A stretch of DNA of 64,000 nt from NCBI GenBank assembly GCA_016858145.1, contig JAEHOE010000110.1, forward strand, positions 248,001 through 312,000. The letters run 5' to 3'. Numbering within the stretch: the stretch's first letter is position 1; each line of letters opens with the position of its first letter. The notes beneath the pieces are model-generated. The model did not search any database, had not been told where the DNA came from, and saw only the letters and a list, made by a program, of their open reading frames with translations. Positions 1-11,440 of this stretch are shown here, piece by piece. Made by a program: the position numbers and the translations under genes. Source of the DNA: Edaphochlamys debaryana (Eukaryota > Chlorophyta > Chlorophyceae > Chlamydomonadales).

Positions 1-203
1 GCCGTGCGCCGCTGCGGTGGGGGGGTGCACAACGCAGCGAACGGTAACGCAGCAACACCCGCACGCCACATAGGTCTCGGCGCTTCCCCCCACACCAGCC
101 CCGGGAAGGGTCAGCCTCTGCTTCAGCCAGGGTCCCCTGCTTCTGCTCTTGGGATTGCTACGTACAAGGGGTCAGCACAGGGTCACCCACACGGCCAGGC
201 TCC

Positions 204-236
204 ATGTCGCTGCGGCTCCAGCTGCTCCCGAAACCT
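204..236. repeat. Echo of the exon 31 donor-side sequence
   Basis: The 20 nt at 210-229 are identical to 334-353, the coding 3' end of the exon at 437-331 (encoding REQLEPQ). The copy lies just downstream in the intron, where the reading frame does not continue into a usable donor. It looks like a short local duplication of an exon edge. Confidence 0.6.
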
Positions 237-330
237 CCACGCTCCCCTGACCGTTGCATCCTACGGTCAAGTAAGCGCCTCCGCAACACCTGAGGCGCCC
301 ACCCGCCCAGGAACACACACACACACACAC

Positions 331-3300
331 CTGCTGCGGCTCCAGCTGCTCCCTCACCAGTCGGTCCAGCTCCTTGCGTGTGGCCGCCTCGGAGCGCCGG
401 GCGGCCTCGGCAGCACGAGTGGCCTCGGCCAGCTGGCCTGTGGAGGTTGGTGGGAGGTGTAGGTCGTGACGACATCGGCAGACGTTCAAGGCAACCGTTT
501 AGGAGGGCGTGGTGAGGAGGATGCGGGGATGAGGCGGGCTAGATGCGCTCCTCACCCGAGAGCTTGGCCGCCTTCTCGGCTGCGGCCCGGCGGTCCTGCT
601 CCAGCGTGATCCTGGGAAAGCACAATGGGTGAAGCGGCGTAAGCAAAGGTGGGGCAAGGCTTCTCGTAGCAAGGCCTATGGAAGCCCAATGCCAGGCATC
701 CCGCGGCCCATGGTGCTCAAGCAAGGCAAAGAGCACGAGCAGGACTGACGTGGCCAGCACATACTTTGTATTCGAGCGACTGGTATGGTGTGCGCTCACA
801 TACACGCCCCAATCAGTCCGGGCCCCCGTGCTCCCTGCGCCCCCCACCTCCCCACACCTGCGCTCCTCCAGGCGCGGCAGCAGCGTGTCGGCCCGGGCCA
901 GGCGGGACTCGGCCTCCTGCGGACGGGAACACAGGCAGAGGGCGCAGGCAAAGTGCATGGGTGCGTAGCAGGGACGCTCTGTGTCGTGGAGCAGCGGCCG
1001 GGCCAGCCTCATGGGAGAGCGTATGTCAGTATGTGGACCCGTGCGGACCCACATGCAGCCGCGACGTGAGCTGCACGTTGTCAATCTGAAGCTGCCGAAG
1101 CTGGTTGACGCCCTGCTTGATCCTGGGGGGGTAGGGCCGGGGGGCAGGGCGGGGTCGGGGGGAGAGCGGGGCCAAGGGCGTCGGTGCCATGAAACGGGGC
1201 AGGCACGAGCGGGTCAATCCACACGCCCTGCAGGTGCGCCCAGGGCCGAACGCTTTGAGGAGGGGCCGTCGCGTGGACAGGCAGCCAAGCGCCGTTGGGC
1301 ACAAAAGCCCACGGACCCGTGTGTGCGTGCGCGCACCTGCGGCGGCGCGCCTCCGCTGCGGCCGTGGCCTGCTCGGCCCTGCGCTTGGCCTCCGCCAGCT
1401 GCTGCTGCAGGCGGGCCCGCTTGCGCCGGAGCACACGCAGCCTGGCGGGGGCAGGCGACGGGGGGCAGGCGGGGACAAGGCAAGGCAGGATCAGCGCTGC
1501 GGGTCAGAGTCTGGGGGTTACGATAGCTGTTTTGGCGCACAGGGAGGGAGAGCCAAACCAAGGGCTGCAGAAATAGCGCTGGGCGCGCGCACCGTGCGGC
1601 TGCGACCAGGCGCTCGCGCACGCGGGGCTGGGCGGCGGCCCGCCAGCGCGACGCCTCGTCGGCCGCCGCCCGCAGGCGCTGGTCCAGGGATGCCAGGTGT
1701 TTGAGCCCCCGGGACCGCTCCTCCTGTGTGGGTGGGGTGTGTGGGTTGGGGTGTGTGGGTGTGGGTGTGGGTGTGGGGTGTGGGATGGGTGTGGGGGTGA
1801 GGGTGGGCAGCAGCAGGGGCCTAGGGCATGGCATGAGTTCGTGAGCAGCGTCGTTTTGCGAGACGTGTCCGGGGCAAGGGCCGCAGGCCGAGGACACTTT
1901 CATGATCCCACAGACTCGACGCCCCTTCCTGACCTGTAGCTTCACCAGCTCCGTCCGCGCGGCGTCCTGGGACGCAGCCATGAGGTTGTGTGCGGTGACC
2001 AGCTCCGCCTGGGAAGGGGCAATCAATTGCGTAATCCCCTACCGTATTACAAGGTAACTCAGCAATGAGCAAAACGTACATGTCAACCCAAAGCTTAACC
2101 CAAGCTCCAACTGTTGGCCCCTCGCACCTGCAGCTCCGCCAGTCCGGACGCGTGTCGGGCAGCGGCCTGCTCCGCCGCCGCCCGCCTGGCCTCGGCCTCC
2201 CGCAGCTTGGCCGCCGCCGCGGCGGTCGCCTCGGCGGCGGCGCGCTGCGCCTCGCGCACCCGCCCGTCCGCCTCCGCCAGGGCCTCCTCCCGGGCCTTCT
2301 CGGCCGCCTGTTGTTGCGTTTATTAACAACAGGACGAAACACATGGTGCCATGGCTACAACCAATGACCAATATCGTGACATGTAGAATTGTTGATGATG
2401 CGCGTCCCTCGGCGCAAGTCCTACAGACGGAGACGCTCTCTTCCGCTAGGGGGTCCCCTTGGAGGGAGCAGCGGTCCTAGGCCAGAGCCCCTGACCCTGC
2501 CCCTGCCCCTCACCTGGAAGGCCTTAGTCACTTCGCCCTGCACCTTGCCGAACTCGGTCTGCGCCGTGGAACGTACCGCCGCCAGCTCCGCCTCCGTTGC
2601 AGTCAGCCGCTCCTGCAGGGCAGGGATGGGGCAACGCGGGCAGGGAACGAGGAGCCCGTGTGGGTGGTGAGCAGCTCGGACGCACCTGCGACACGCTGCC
2701 AGGCTGCCAGGCTCGAAGCGCGAGGATACGTGCCTCATCGCGCGATGCGGGGCTAGAGGGCCCTCGGGCTCGGTGTTAAGTGCACATCAGGAACCCAAGC
2801 GCTCTCACCTGCATCACCGCCACCTGAGCCGCCTCCCGCCGCGCCTCCTCCAGCTGCCTCTCCGCCTGGAGGCAGGTTGGGAAACACACACAGTGCGGCC
2901 AGCCACCAGGGCCTCAGCAAACAGGGCGGCCAGGGCATCACTCGGGCGTCCTCGGGACCTTTCGCAGGCGCAATAGCCCCCACCCCCCACAGACACCGGG
3001 CTGCTCGGCCGGGTTCCGTCACTCCAACATACACTTCGTGGCTCGCAATCGCATTCTCATTACCCTCGGGTAGGCAAGCAAGCGGGAGGCGCGCACGCAC
3101 CTGCTCGAGGGACGCGGCCAGCTGCTGGGCCCGGCGGGATGCGCCGCTGCCATCCTCGAGAGCCGCCGCCATGGCCTGAATTTCAAGTGGGGGAGCCATG
3201 CCAGCACACCCAATCTTAGCACGTAGCTGCTGAACCGGAGCAGAATGGAAAGCCTCAGCAGCCAAGCAAACTCCGGAAATGGCACTGCCGTAAGTCCAGA

Positions 3301-6300
3301 GGCCCACCTGCGCAACGGCCTCAGCCGCCGCCGCCACGTCACGTGCCGCCTCCAGTAGCGGTGCCCCGTCACCCTCGCCCTCCTGCCCGCCGCCGCGCCG
3401 CAGCGGCGAGCGGCCGGGCGTGTGGGCCCCGGCGCTCCCGCGCCGCTGGTCCGCGGCGGCGGCCGTGGCCGTATCGGGCAGCAGGTACCGAGGCTGCTGC
3501 GGCGTGAGGGACTTGCCGTGCGGGAACGGTGCCTCGGCGGTAGCAGAGGTGGTGGAGGGTTCGGCCCCGGCAAAGCGCGCGGCCCTGTCCAGCTGCTGAC
3601 GGGCGCCGAGCAGGGACTGGTGCGCCAGCGCTTGTTGTGTGGCCAGGGCCCGGAGGCTGCCCAGAAGCATTCGGGTGAGGGCCTAAACGGGCGAGAACAA
3701 CAAGGACAAGGTGTCGGTGTCAGCAGGCAGGGTTGCTGAAACAGATTACTGCAGCTGGGTAGAAGTAGTGTTATCAAAAGCCACATGGTGTCAGGTCAGG
3801 TGTTGGGTTGGGTTCAAGACAAAGTCGGGTGATAGGGCAGAGGTGGGCGGGGTTCGCAGCGTCGTGAGCTTACCTGAGGCAGCTCGACAGGGCCGCCTCT
3901 TGCGCTACCAGTGGTGGGAGTCTGCGGCCCGGCGCCATCGGCTGGGCGTGCGTGGGGCGCAGCGGCTGAGGCAGTGGCCAGCGCTACCTCCACGGCTGCC
4001 AGCCCCGCGGCCGCCTCCTCGGCGGCGGTGTCGAGATGCTCGGGTGTGGCGTAGAGAAGGAGCGGCCCGGTCCGGGACTGGGCGGGAGAAGAAGCGGGAG
4101 GCGGGGCAAACCAGGTAGCGCGACAGCGCTGTTGTCCGCAAGAGGCACCTGGTGGACAACCCACAAGCCCCAACCGCGACCCTCAAGCCAACGCTCCGCT
4201 GCACGTAGCTCGACCCGTGTGCCAACCTGCTGTTGCTGGTGCAGCTCTCGGACCCGTGCCAGTGCTTCCTTGGACGCCTCAGCGACCTTTGAGAGATGGT
4301 GGGATGGGAGAGATTAGGCCCCGAAAGACAGCGGGCTTGCGGCAGTGAGATCAGAAGACACGGCCCCCTCACCTGCTGGCCCAGCTGCTTGTAGGCTCCC
4401 TCAGCCGCCTCCGCCTCGGACCGCACTCGCGCCAGCTGCTGCTCCGTTGCCTGGGGCAGGCACACGTGGTTGCCGTACGGTACGGCACAGTACGACACGT
4501 TGGTACACTTGGTCGCAAGGGTGTTGAGGTTTGGGTGAGAAGGGGCACGAACACACGCGGGCACGGGCTGCGCGGGGGAGTGCAGGGAGGGGGCGGGGGA
4601 CTGCTGCTGGGGGGCCACGGGGGATCCGCGGGAGGGGCTGCCTGGGACCCACCTGAAGTGCGGCCTCCAGCTCTGCACGCCGCTGCCGCTCGCCGTCGAG
4701 TGCATCCAGGGCCTGATGACGCCCAGGAGGGAAGGGGACAAGGGGAGTGGATTGAGAGGAGAGTAGCGTAGGCATGTTCGCTGCAGAGACTTGTCGTGAC
4801 CGCCATGGGGAGTAACAGGAGGCCGGGAGGTGAGCAGCCGGGCGGTGGGTAGCGGGACAAGGTCAGAGAGAGACCAGCGAGCAGGCCAGCGCACACCGCC
4901 AGCCAGGCCCAGGCACGGCCCCCACACCCCCACCTGCTGCTTCTCCCGCACCAGCGACCCCGCCTGCCCCTCCGCCGCCGAGGCCCCGTCCATGGATGCG
5001 GCCAGGGCGGAGCGCAGCTCACGGATGCGTTCGTCCTTGCTCTGGGGCCGGTGGGGGCGGGGGGGCGCGAAGGGAGGGCACGCAACAGGAGGATCGGCAA
5101 GAAGATGAGTTTGATGCTTCTGGGGTCGGGATCTGGGGTCGGGATCTGGGGTCGGGATCTGGGGTCGGGATCTGGGGTCGGGATCTGGGGTCGGGATCTG
5201 GGGTCGGGATCTGGGGTCGGGATCTGGGGTCGGGATCTGGGGTCGGGATCTGGGGTCGGGATCTGGGGTCGGCGAGGGGGGCGCAAGCGAAGGGGGAAGG
5301 CGGAGAGCTGTCAGAAGCGCGCCCTAGTACGGTCCCTGTGATCTCGGTGCCCTCGGCAACCTCCCAACCCCCAATGCGGTGTCCCCTCCCACCTCCGCGG
5401 CCTCCTGCGCGCGTGCCGCCAGGTCCCCCAGCTGCTCCGCCTGCGCACTGAGGGAGGCGACGGTGCGCTGCAGCGAGGCCACCTGCTCCCGCGCACCGGA
5501 CAGCTCCCGCTGGGCGGCTGGGCGGAGGTGTGAATGGGGGGCGGGGAGGGGGCGGGAGGAGCGGTAAGGGAGGGGCGGCGGAGGCGTAAGGAACGTAGTC
5601 GGCTGACAGTTTCCGGTGAGACAGGGGGAGGTGAACGGAAAATGTTGCGGAAGCTGAGAAGGGGAGATCCGCTCACCCGCGCCGTCAGCCGCCTGCGTTC
5701 GCAGCGCCGCCAGCTCCACTCGCGCTGCCGCCAGGGCGCCGTCCACCTCGTCCGCACGCCGCTGCTCCGCCGCCGCCGCCGCCTGTGCGGCGCGGAGGGA
5801 CTCCTCCAGCGAGGAGGCGCGGCCCCGGGACTCCTGCGGGGGGCGGGGAAGTGGGATGTTGCTGGGCTGGCCTTGGGCCCCGTTCCCAGAAACCCCAACC
5901 CACGCACCGTGGGGCCCGCCCTCAGCAACCCCCAACGGGTCCGAAGCCCGGCCCCGGGACCGCGGGGCCTGCCCACAGCACCCCCACCTGCACGTGGTGT
6001 GTGAGCTCCTCCACCCGCTGTGTGGCGGTGCGCAGGGCCGTGTTGCAGGAGGCCAGCCTCGCCTCGGCATCCTGCGGGGGGGTGGGGTGGAAGGAAGGGA
6101 AGGAAGGGTGGGGAGTGGATGGGCGGGGAGGGGCCGTCAAGGGCAGGCGAGGCAGCAACGCGAGTGCTGGTCGACGACGCCAAGCCCAGCATGCCCATGA
6201 GTGCTGCTGGTTGTCGCGCTCCTAGTGCCTAGCAGCCTAGCCTCTCCTCCCACAGACGAATCGGACGGGCCCGCTGTGTTGGGGTTTGCATGCCTGAACA

Positions 6301-9300
6301 TCGCACGGCCCCCTCCCTCACCGCATTGGTCTGCCGCAGCGCCGCCAGCGTGGCGTCCATTTCCGCCGTCAGCGCCACCTCGCGGCGTTCAGCGGCCATG
6401 TACAGGCTGCGCGTCTGCAGGTGCGGAGGGCGAGGGCAGGCAAGGAATGGTCATGGGCGAACTCAGACCCAAGCAAACCTCGTCAGGCCGTCTCGACCCA
6501 TCAATCCTGCGGGCACTTGCCACCCAATGTGGCAGACGCTGCCCGGGCAGACCCCCACGCCACTCATCAGGTGAACCCAGCCCGAGCTCCAGTCTCACTC
6601 CCCAAGCAGCCCTCCCATGCCCACACCTGGGCCATAAGCCCGCTGCGCTAAACTCCTCCCCGAACCCTCTCCCAACCTCTCGAGCCGGCACCCTTTCGAG
6701 CCTTCGAGGCCCTGCCCGGGCACAACCCCACGCCAACGCCGACAACTGCCCCACGAGCTTCCTGGGCCAAACCCACATTGTGTGCCACCCGCAGGTCCAA
6801 TCCCTACCCGGTCCTAGACCCTGACCCGGCACCGCCCCTCAGCCCACACACCAGCGCCATGATCTCTCTCGGACGCTCATGTCTCAACTCGGCCCCCAAC
6901 CTACGCCCGGTCGACCACATGGCGTGCCCCAAACCCCTGGAACCAGACCCTCTCCCAAACCTTCTCCGAGGCCGGATACCTGCCCCCCAAATTCCCTCCC
7001 ACGCCACCACACCTGTGCCATGAGCTCCTTGACCCGTGCCACCACTGCCGCCGCGTCTTCCTCGCCCACCGCCCGCTGCCCCAGCAGCCGGTCCGCCGTG
7101 GCCCCGTAGGCCGCTGCGTCAGCGCTGAAGGCCGCCAGGATGGGCTCGGAGAAGCCGAACGCAGCCGCCAGCGTCTAGAACGGGGTGACGCATTTGGGGT
7201 GATGCGTTAACCTTATGGCTCATCGCAACGCAAGCAGCGATAGAGTGGATTACGACATTGCCTTGGCTATGGCGGTTTGCATGATCTAGCAGGCGTCCCT
7301 CATCGTCTGCGGCCCAGCCCGACGAGTTTGATGTTGGCGGACGGGCGGCGGCCGGAATTGCGTGTTGTCAGAGGATGGACCCCCACCGAGGGTCCCCTCA
7401 CACACACCTGCGGCCCCAGTGCCTGGTGCACTGCAGCCAGGGTGCCCCGCAGCGCCCCGTACGCCCCCTCCTGCGCTGCCAGCCGGGCTTGCGCCGCGGC
7501 CAGGTCGGAGCGGAGGGCCGCGAGCTGCGTCTGCTCCATGTCCTGCGAGGGATAGGGAGGGAGAGGGGGGGTGCATGGGTTGTGTCAGGGCAGCAGATCT
7601 TGATACCCTCGCTGCCCGTGCCTTGTGCGGCGGGCGGCGCAGCGAGCTGGGGCCCGCCCCTCGCAGCCCCCTCCCCTCCGCTCCCATCCAACCTAGCCCC
7701 CACCTGCACGTGCTTGGGCAGCTGCTTGTCACCCCCCTCCAAACCATGCTCACGCCCCGACGCCTCCCCTCCCCTCTCGGCCCCCAGGGCCCTTCGCCTC
7801 CTCCCCTCCCCCCACCTGCACGTGCTTGAGCAGCTGCTTGTCCCTCGCCGCCAGCTTGGCGTTGAGCAGCTGCAGCTCCCCCCGCATGGCAGTCACCTGC
7901 TCGGCGGCGGCCTGGGGGGCAGAGGGGGCGGGGTGGGAAGGAGGGGTGCGGGGGTAGGTGCGGGGGTGGGTGCATGGGCTTGGGGGTGAGCTTTGGGAAG
8001 GAGGGGACACCAAAGGGGGACAAAATGGACGGGGATGGAGGGTTGGTTACATGCATCGCCGGTGCATTGCGCTCTGCTGGCCACCATGCAAGCAGCACAC
8101 GGGTGTGAGGCCCACCCCGCTGCACCCCACCTCGAGCCGCATCTCCTGCTGCTGCCGTGCGCCCTCCGAGGCGCGCAGCTTCTCAAGCAGAGCGGACTCC
8201 GCGCGCTGCGCCTCCCGCAGCTGCGAGCCCAGGCGGCCGCACTGCTCCTGCGGGGCGTGGGGCGCAGTGGGGTCGTGAGCACACACACGCCAAGCCCGGC
8301 CCCTACCGCTGCTGCGTCGGCAGAAGGGACGAGCGCGCGAGGGAAGGCCTCTTTCCCCAAGCACCAGCACGGGCACGGGGACGGCCGGTCCCTTTCCCGC
8401 ACGCTGGCTCCCACGGCAGGAAGCGGCGTGACGCTCTCACAGCCCGTTCCCAGCACAAACGTTGCCACCCGCTCCCACAGCGCTTCGCCTCCCGCGGTAT
8501 ACCTTCTCCGCCTCCAGCTGCCGGGCCAGTGCCGCCCGCTCTGCCTCCAGCGCCGCCGCGCGGGCGCCCACGTCCCGGGCCGCGTCGGCCGCCTGCGCGG
8601 CTGCGTCCGCGGCCCTGCGCCGCTCCAGATCGAGGGACTGCGGGGCCGAGAGAGGGGCGGGAGGGGCGGGAGGGGTGAGAGGGGTGAGAGGGGCGGGAGG
8701 GGCGGGAGGGGCGGGAGGGGCGGGAGGGGCGGGAGGGGCGGGAGGGGCGGGAGGGGCGGGAGGGGCGGGAGGGGCGGGAGGGGCGGGAGGGGCGGGAGGG
8801 GCGGGAGGAGACCTGGGTGGCGTGGGACTCCCGAGGAGGCTGCGAGGGCCTTCTCCCTGGGGCCTGTCGTCGTAACACCGCAGCCTACTTGCCATCCCTG
8901 CAGTCCTGCGGTCCCACCTGGTTGGACGCCTCCAGCATCTCGCGGGCCGCTGCCTCCGCGGCGCGTGCGGATGTCTCCGCCTGGGTGGCGCTGCGCAGCC
9001 GCTGCAGCTCCACCTGGGGGGTTTTGGGGGTACGGGGTGGGGTGGAGGGGGTGTGAAGGGGCAGCGCATGGGACTGCGGGTTACGGGTGGGCCGTGGTTG
9101 CAGTGCTTAGCGCTGGTGCAGCCAGGAGACCGCTCGGCGCCATCAGCTGCAGCGGTAAAGCCGCCCCCGCCCCACCTGCAGCTGCTCCTGCAGCTGACCC
9201 GCCAGCTGCCGCTCCGCCGCGAGGGCCGACTCCAACGATGCAGCATGGGCCTGGGGGCAGGGAGGCGAGACGACGGGCGGAGGGTGGGTTTGAGTTGCCC

Positions 9301-10962
9301 ACACGAAGGCAGTGCCCTGGAAGTGCCCGCGTCCCTCCTGCCCGCGGGCTCCCTCGGCGACCAGTTGCCAGGCGGCAAAAGCACAGAGCCGAGTCCGCCC
9401 CAAACCCACGATCCCCGAGACCCAAAGGAACCCCCCGGAGGACACCCCCCCGAGCCCCACCCGCAGCCGCTCCGCCTCCCCCGCGTGCCGCCGCTCCGCT
9501 GAGGCCAGCGCCTCCTCGGCTGCGCGGGCGCGGGCCTCCAGCGACGCCCTCTGCGCACGGGGAGGAGGCGCGCAGTGCCCAGCGGGTCATCCCTTAGCGG
9601 TGGGGCCAGGGGTACAGACCGTAAGCTGACGAAGAGTGCAGTCGCCAGTGACCAGCGGGGCGTCCACTCGCAGGGGGCCAGGGGTACGGGCTGTAGCCTC
9701 AGGCATTCCAGAGAAGAGCTCGCTAAGCACGAGCACGGCAGGCGCTGCGGGGACTCACCTCCACGGCGTGCGCCGCCGACGCGTGCTGCAGGCTGTGCAC
9801 GTACCCCGAAACCCCGCCGGCAGCCCCCGCCGCCCCCGGGCCGCCGCCGCCAGCTCCGCCCATGCCGACCCCGCTGCCGGTCCCCCGCAGCGGGCCCCCC
9901 ATGAGCGTCCCCATGGCCTCCACGCCCGCCACTCCCGCCTGGTACGACTCGGCCCGTACGGCAGGCTGTACGGAGGCCTGGAGTACGCCTGCCGCACCAC
10001 CTCCTGGGCCGTACTGCGCCCGTGGCTGCCCGTACGAACCGTACGGCTGCTGGGGCGCGCCCGTGGCGGGGGCCGTGGTGAAGCCGGCTCCGCCCGCCAT
10101 GCCCCCAAAGCTGGGCTCCCGGTAAGCCTGCCCGTACTGACCCTGGTTGATTGAAGCCTGGGAAGCCTGCTGGGCGAGCCCTGTTCCAAAACCCCCGCCG
10201 CTGGCAGCGGGCCCAGAGCCGGACGCGCCCGGCCGGGCACCGCTGAGCGCGGCAGCCTGGGCCGCGGCGGAGATGGCCGCCGCGACCGCCGAGGTGCCGC
10301 CCCCGGCGCCCGCTGCAGCTGCTTTGAGGCTGGCCCTCGCCCGCTCCAGCTCCAGCTCTAGGAGCGTGGAGTCAATGCTAGCGCTGACGTCAGCCTCGTC
10401 CGTGTTGCTGAACGGGGGCCGCGCGCCTGCGGCCACGGCGGCTGTGCCCGTGGGCCCCGCGCCGCCACCCGTCGCCGTCGCGCTGTCCTGCGAGGCCCAG
10501 TCCCGGATACGCTGCCACTTGTGGCGGGGGTCGACAGTGCTGAAGGTCGGATAGTAGGTCAGGGGGCCCTCCTGCGCTGGCGCCTGAGAATCAAGCGCGA
10601 AGCCTGGTGGTGGACCGGTCAATGCCGCGGCTGGACCGGGGCCCCCGGCCTGGGATCCCACGGGCTGGATTGCGATGTCTGCACCAGAGATGAGGATGGT
10701 TTGCCGCGGCGAGCCGCCAGGCGTGAAGAGGCCCGTGCCCTGGCCTGGGGTTGGGCTGGCACCGGGGCTGCCTGCTCAGGGCAGCGAGGAAGGGCAGGGT
10801 CGAGGGCAGCGGGCACGGGCACGGCACGCCTGGCACAGGGCTATCCCCTCGTATACCTCCGTAATTATGCGCCGGCTCCGGTGTGAACGCGCTAGGATAG
10901 GCTGGGAGGCTAGAGTTCTGCACGGTCCACGGCGTGCCGGGGCCGAGCATCCTCTCCGCCAT
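331..10962 (-). CDS. Large multi-exon coiled-coil protein, 3' end outside window
   Basis: Function not recognised; a structural role (cytoskeletal, basal body or flagellar) is only an inference from the coiled coil. Exons in transcript order: 10962-10857, 10678-9759, 9550-9461, 9250-9176, 9013-8918, 8637-8503, 8247-8131, 7911-7816, 7542-7408, 7174-7013, 6414-6322, 6071-5988, 5833-5677, 5517-5393, 5041-4934, 4712-4653, 4450-4373, 4286-4227, 4077-3874, 3682-3308, 3175-3101, 2865-2809, 2612-2514, 2307-2128, 2008-1934, 1723-1593, 1441-1337, 1122-1053, 916-858, 611-556, 437-331. Phase closes at all 30 introns, giving 1430 residues so far. Residues 1-340 are Gly/Ala-rich and contain the less repetitive stretch YYPTFSTVDPRHKWQRIRDW; the rest is nearly continuous Ala/Glu/Arg/Gln coiled coil. 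The start is the first ATG, and exon 1 splices in frame (GGAG|GTATAC). A further exon may lie near 100-150, but I cannot fix it. The gene is divergent from the oxygenase gene. Confidence 0.85.
1728..1806. repeat. GT-rich simple repeat in intron
   Basis: A run of gggtgtg variants lies directly upstream (minus-strand sense) of the exon at 1723-1593. On the transcript it forms the C/A-rich tract before the acceptor. Confidence 0.8.
5119..5272. repeat. 13-bp minisatellite in a coiled-coil gene intron
   Basis: The unit gatctggggtcgg is repeated about 12 times almost without variation, inside the intron 5392-5042. The frame stays open on the plus strand only because of the repeat. Confidence 0.95.
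6415..7012. other. Longest intron of the coiled-coil gene, with degenerate internal repeats
   Basis: This 598-bp intron joins exons in the same phase. It holds diverged copies of the preceding exon's donor region around 6621-6640 and 6843-6862, each keeping a cacacc-like core followed by a gcca(t)a/gagc-like stretch seen at 7005-7025. No exon with matching phase and both splice sites was found in it. Confidence 0.4.
7697..7730. repeat. Echo of the exon 8 donor junction inside the next intron
   Basis: About 33 bp match 7810-7842 with one or two differences. The matched stretch covers the last codons of the exon at 7911-7816 (KQLLKHVQ) and its GTGGG donor. The copy keeps the donor and KQLPKHVQ but has no acceptor, so it is probably not an exon. 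Confidence 0.65.
8647..8810. repeat. 9-bp G-rich minisatellite in intron
   Basis: The unit ggggcggga is repeated about 18 times in the intron 8918-8637; the first few units carry a ggggtgaga variant. The G tracts on the plus strand could form quadruplexes. The long proline or glycine frames across it are repeat artefacts. Confidence 0.95.
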
Positions 10963-11440
10963 TCTGCCAGCCTCGACACCCTGGAGCGCGTGTCGGACCC
11001 GTGTACAACTCTTTAGCTAGCAACTTAAGTTTGAGGTCGTTCTGGCGGGTCACAGTGCTGGTTGAGGCAACCTGAAGTCCAGCATGGCTACTAAGTCGCG
11101 CAGCGCAGGCGTAAAGGTCAGGTTGTTGTTGATGTAAGGTCACGCACACGCTGCAGACGTGCAGAGAGCGTCCTCTGGGAGCTAGGGCTGCGATGCCGAA
11201 CGGCTGTCGCGATGGGCTGTCGTTCAAATATTCGGATGGCTCGAGGCTCCTCTGCTCCTAGTCTGCATATCCACACGCATTTCTTGCTCCAAACAGTCAC
11301 TAGCGCATTACGGGCTGGACCAGCGTCGCCTCCCACGTCAGTGACTTCTGCCCTCCAGCTCTGCCGCGAAAGCGAACCTTGTCTTCGCTGTCTCGGCTGC
11401 TTGACGCTGCGGCGACTTGCTTAAGCCCCTGAACGGCGCT
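10963..11440. promoter_or_regulatory. Divergent intergenic region, probable shared promoter
   Basis: About 480 bp separate the start codons of the coiled-coil gene (minus) and the oxygenase gene (plus). The region must hold both 5' UTRs and promoters. I see no clear TATA box or known element. Confidence 0.45.

Noticed and set aside
7697..7730. An extra exon of the coiled-coil gene
   Set aside because: It has a donor and exon-like 3' end but no acceptor in phase; better explained as a duplicated junction.
7993..9597. 534-codon plus-strand frame opposite the coiled-coil gene
   Set aside because: It crosses six phase-matched minus-strand exons and a GGGGCGGGA minisatellite; its composition is a shadow of the GC-rich coding strand.
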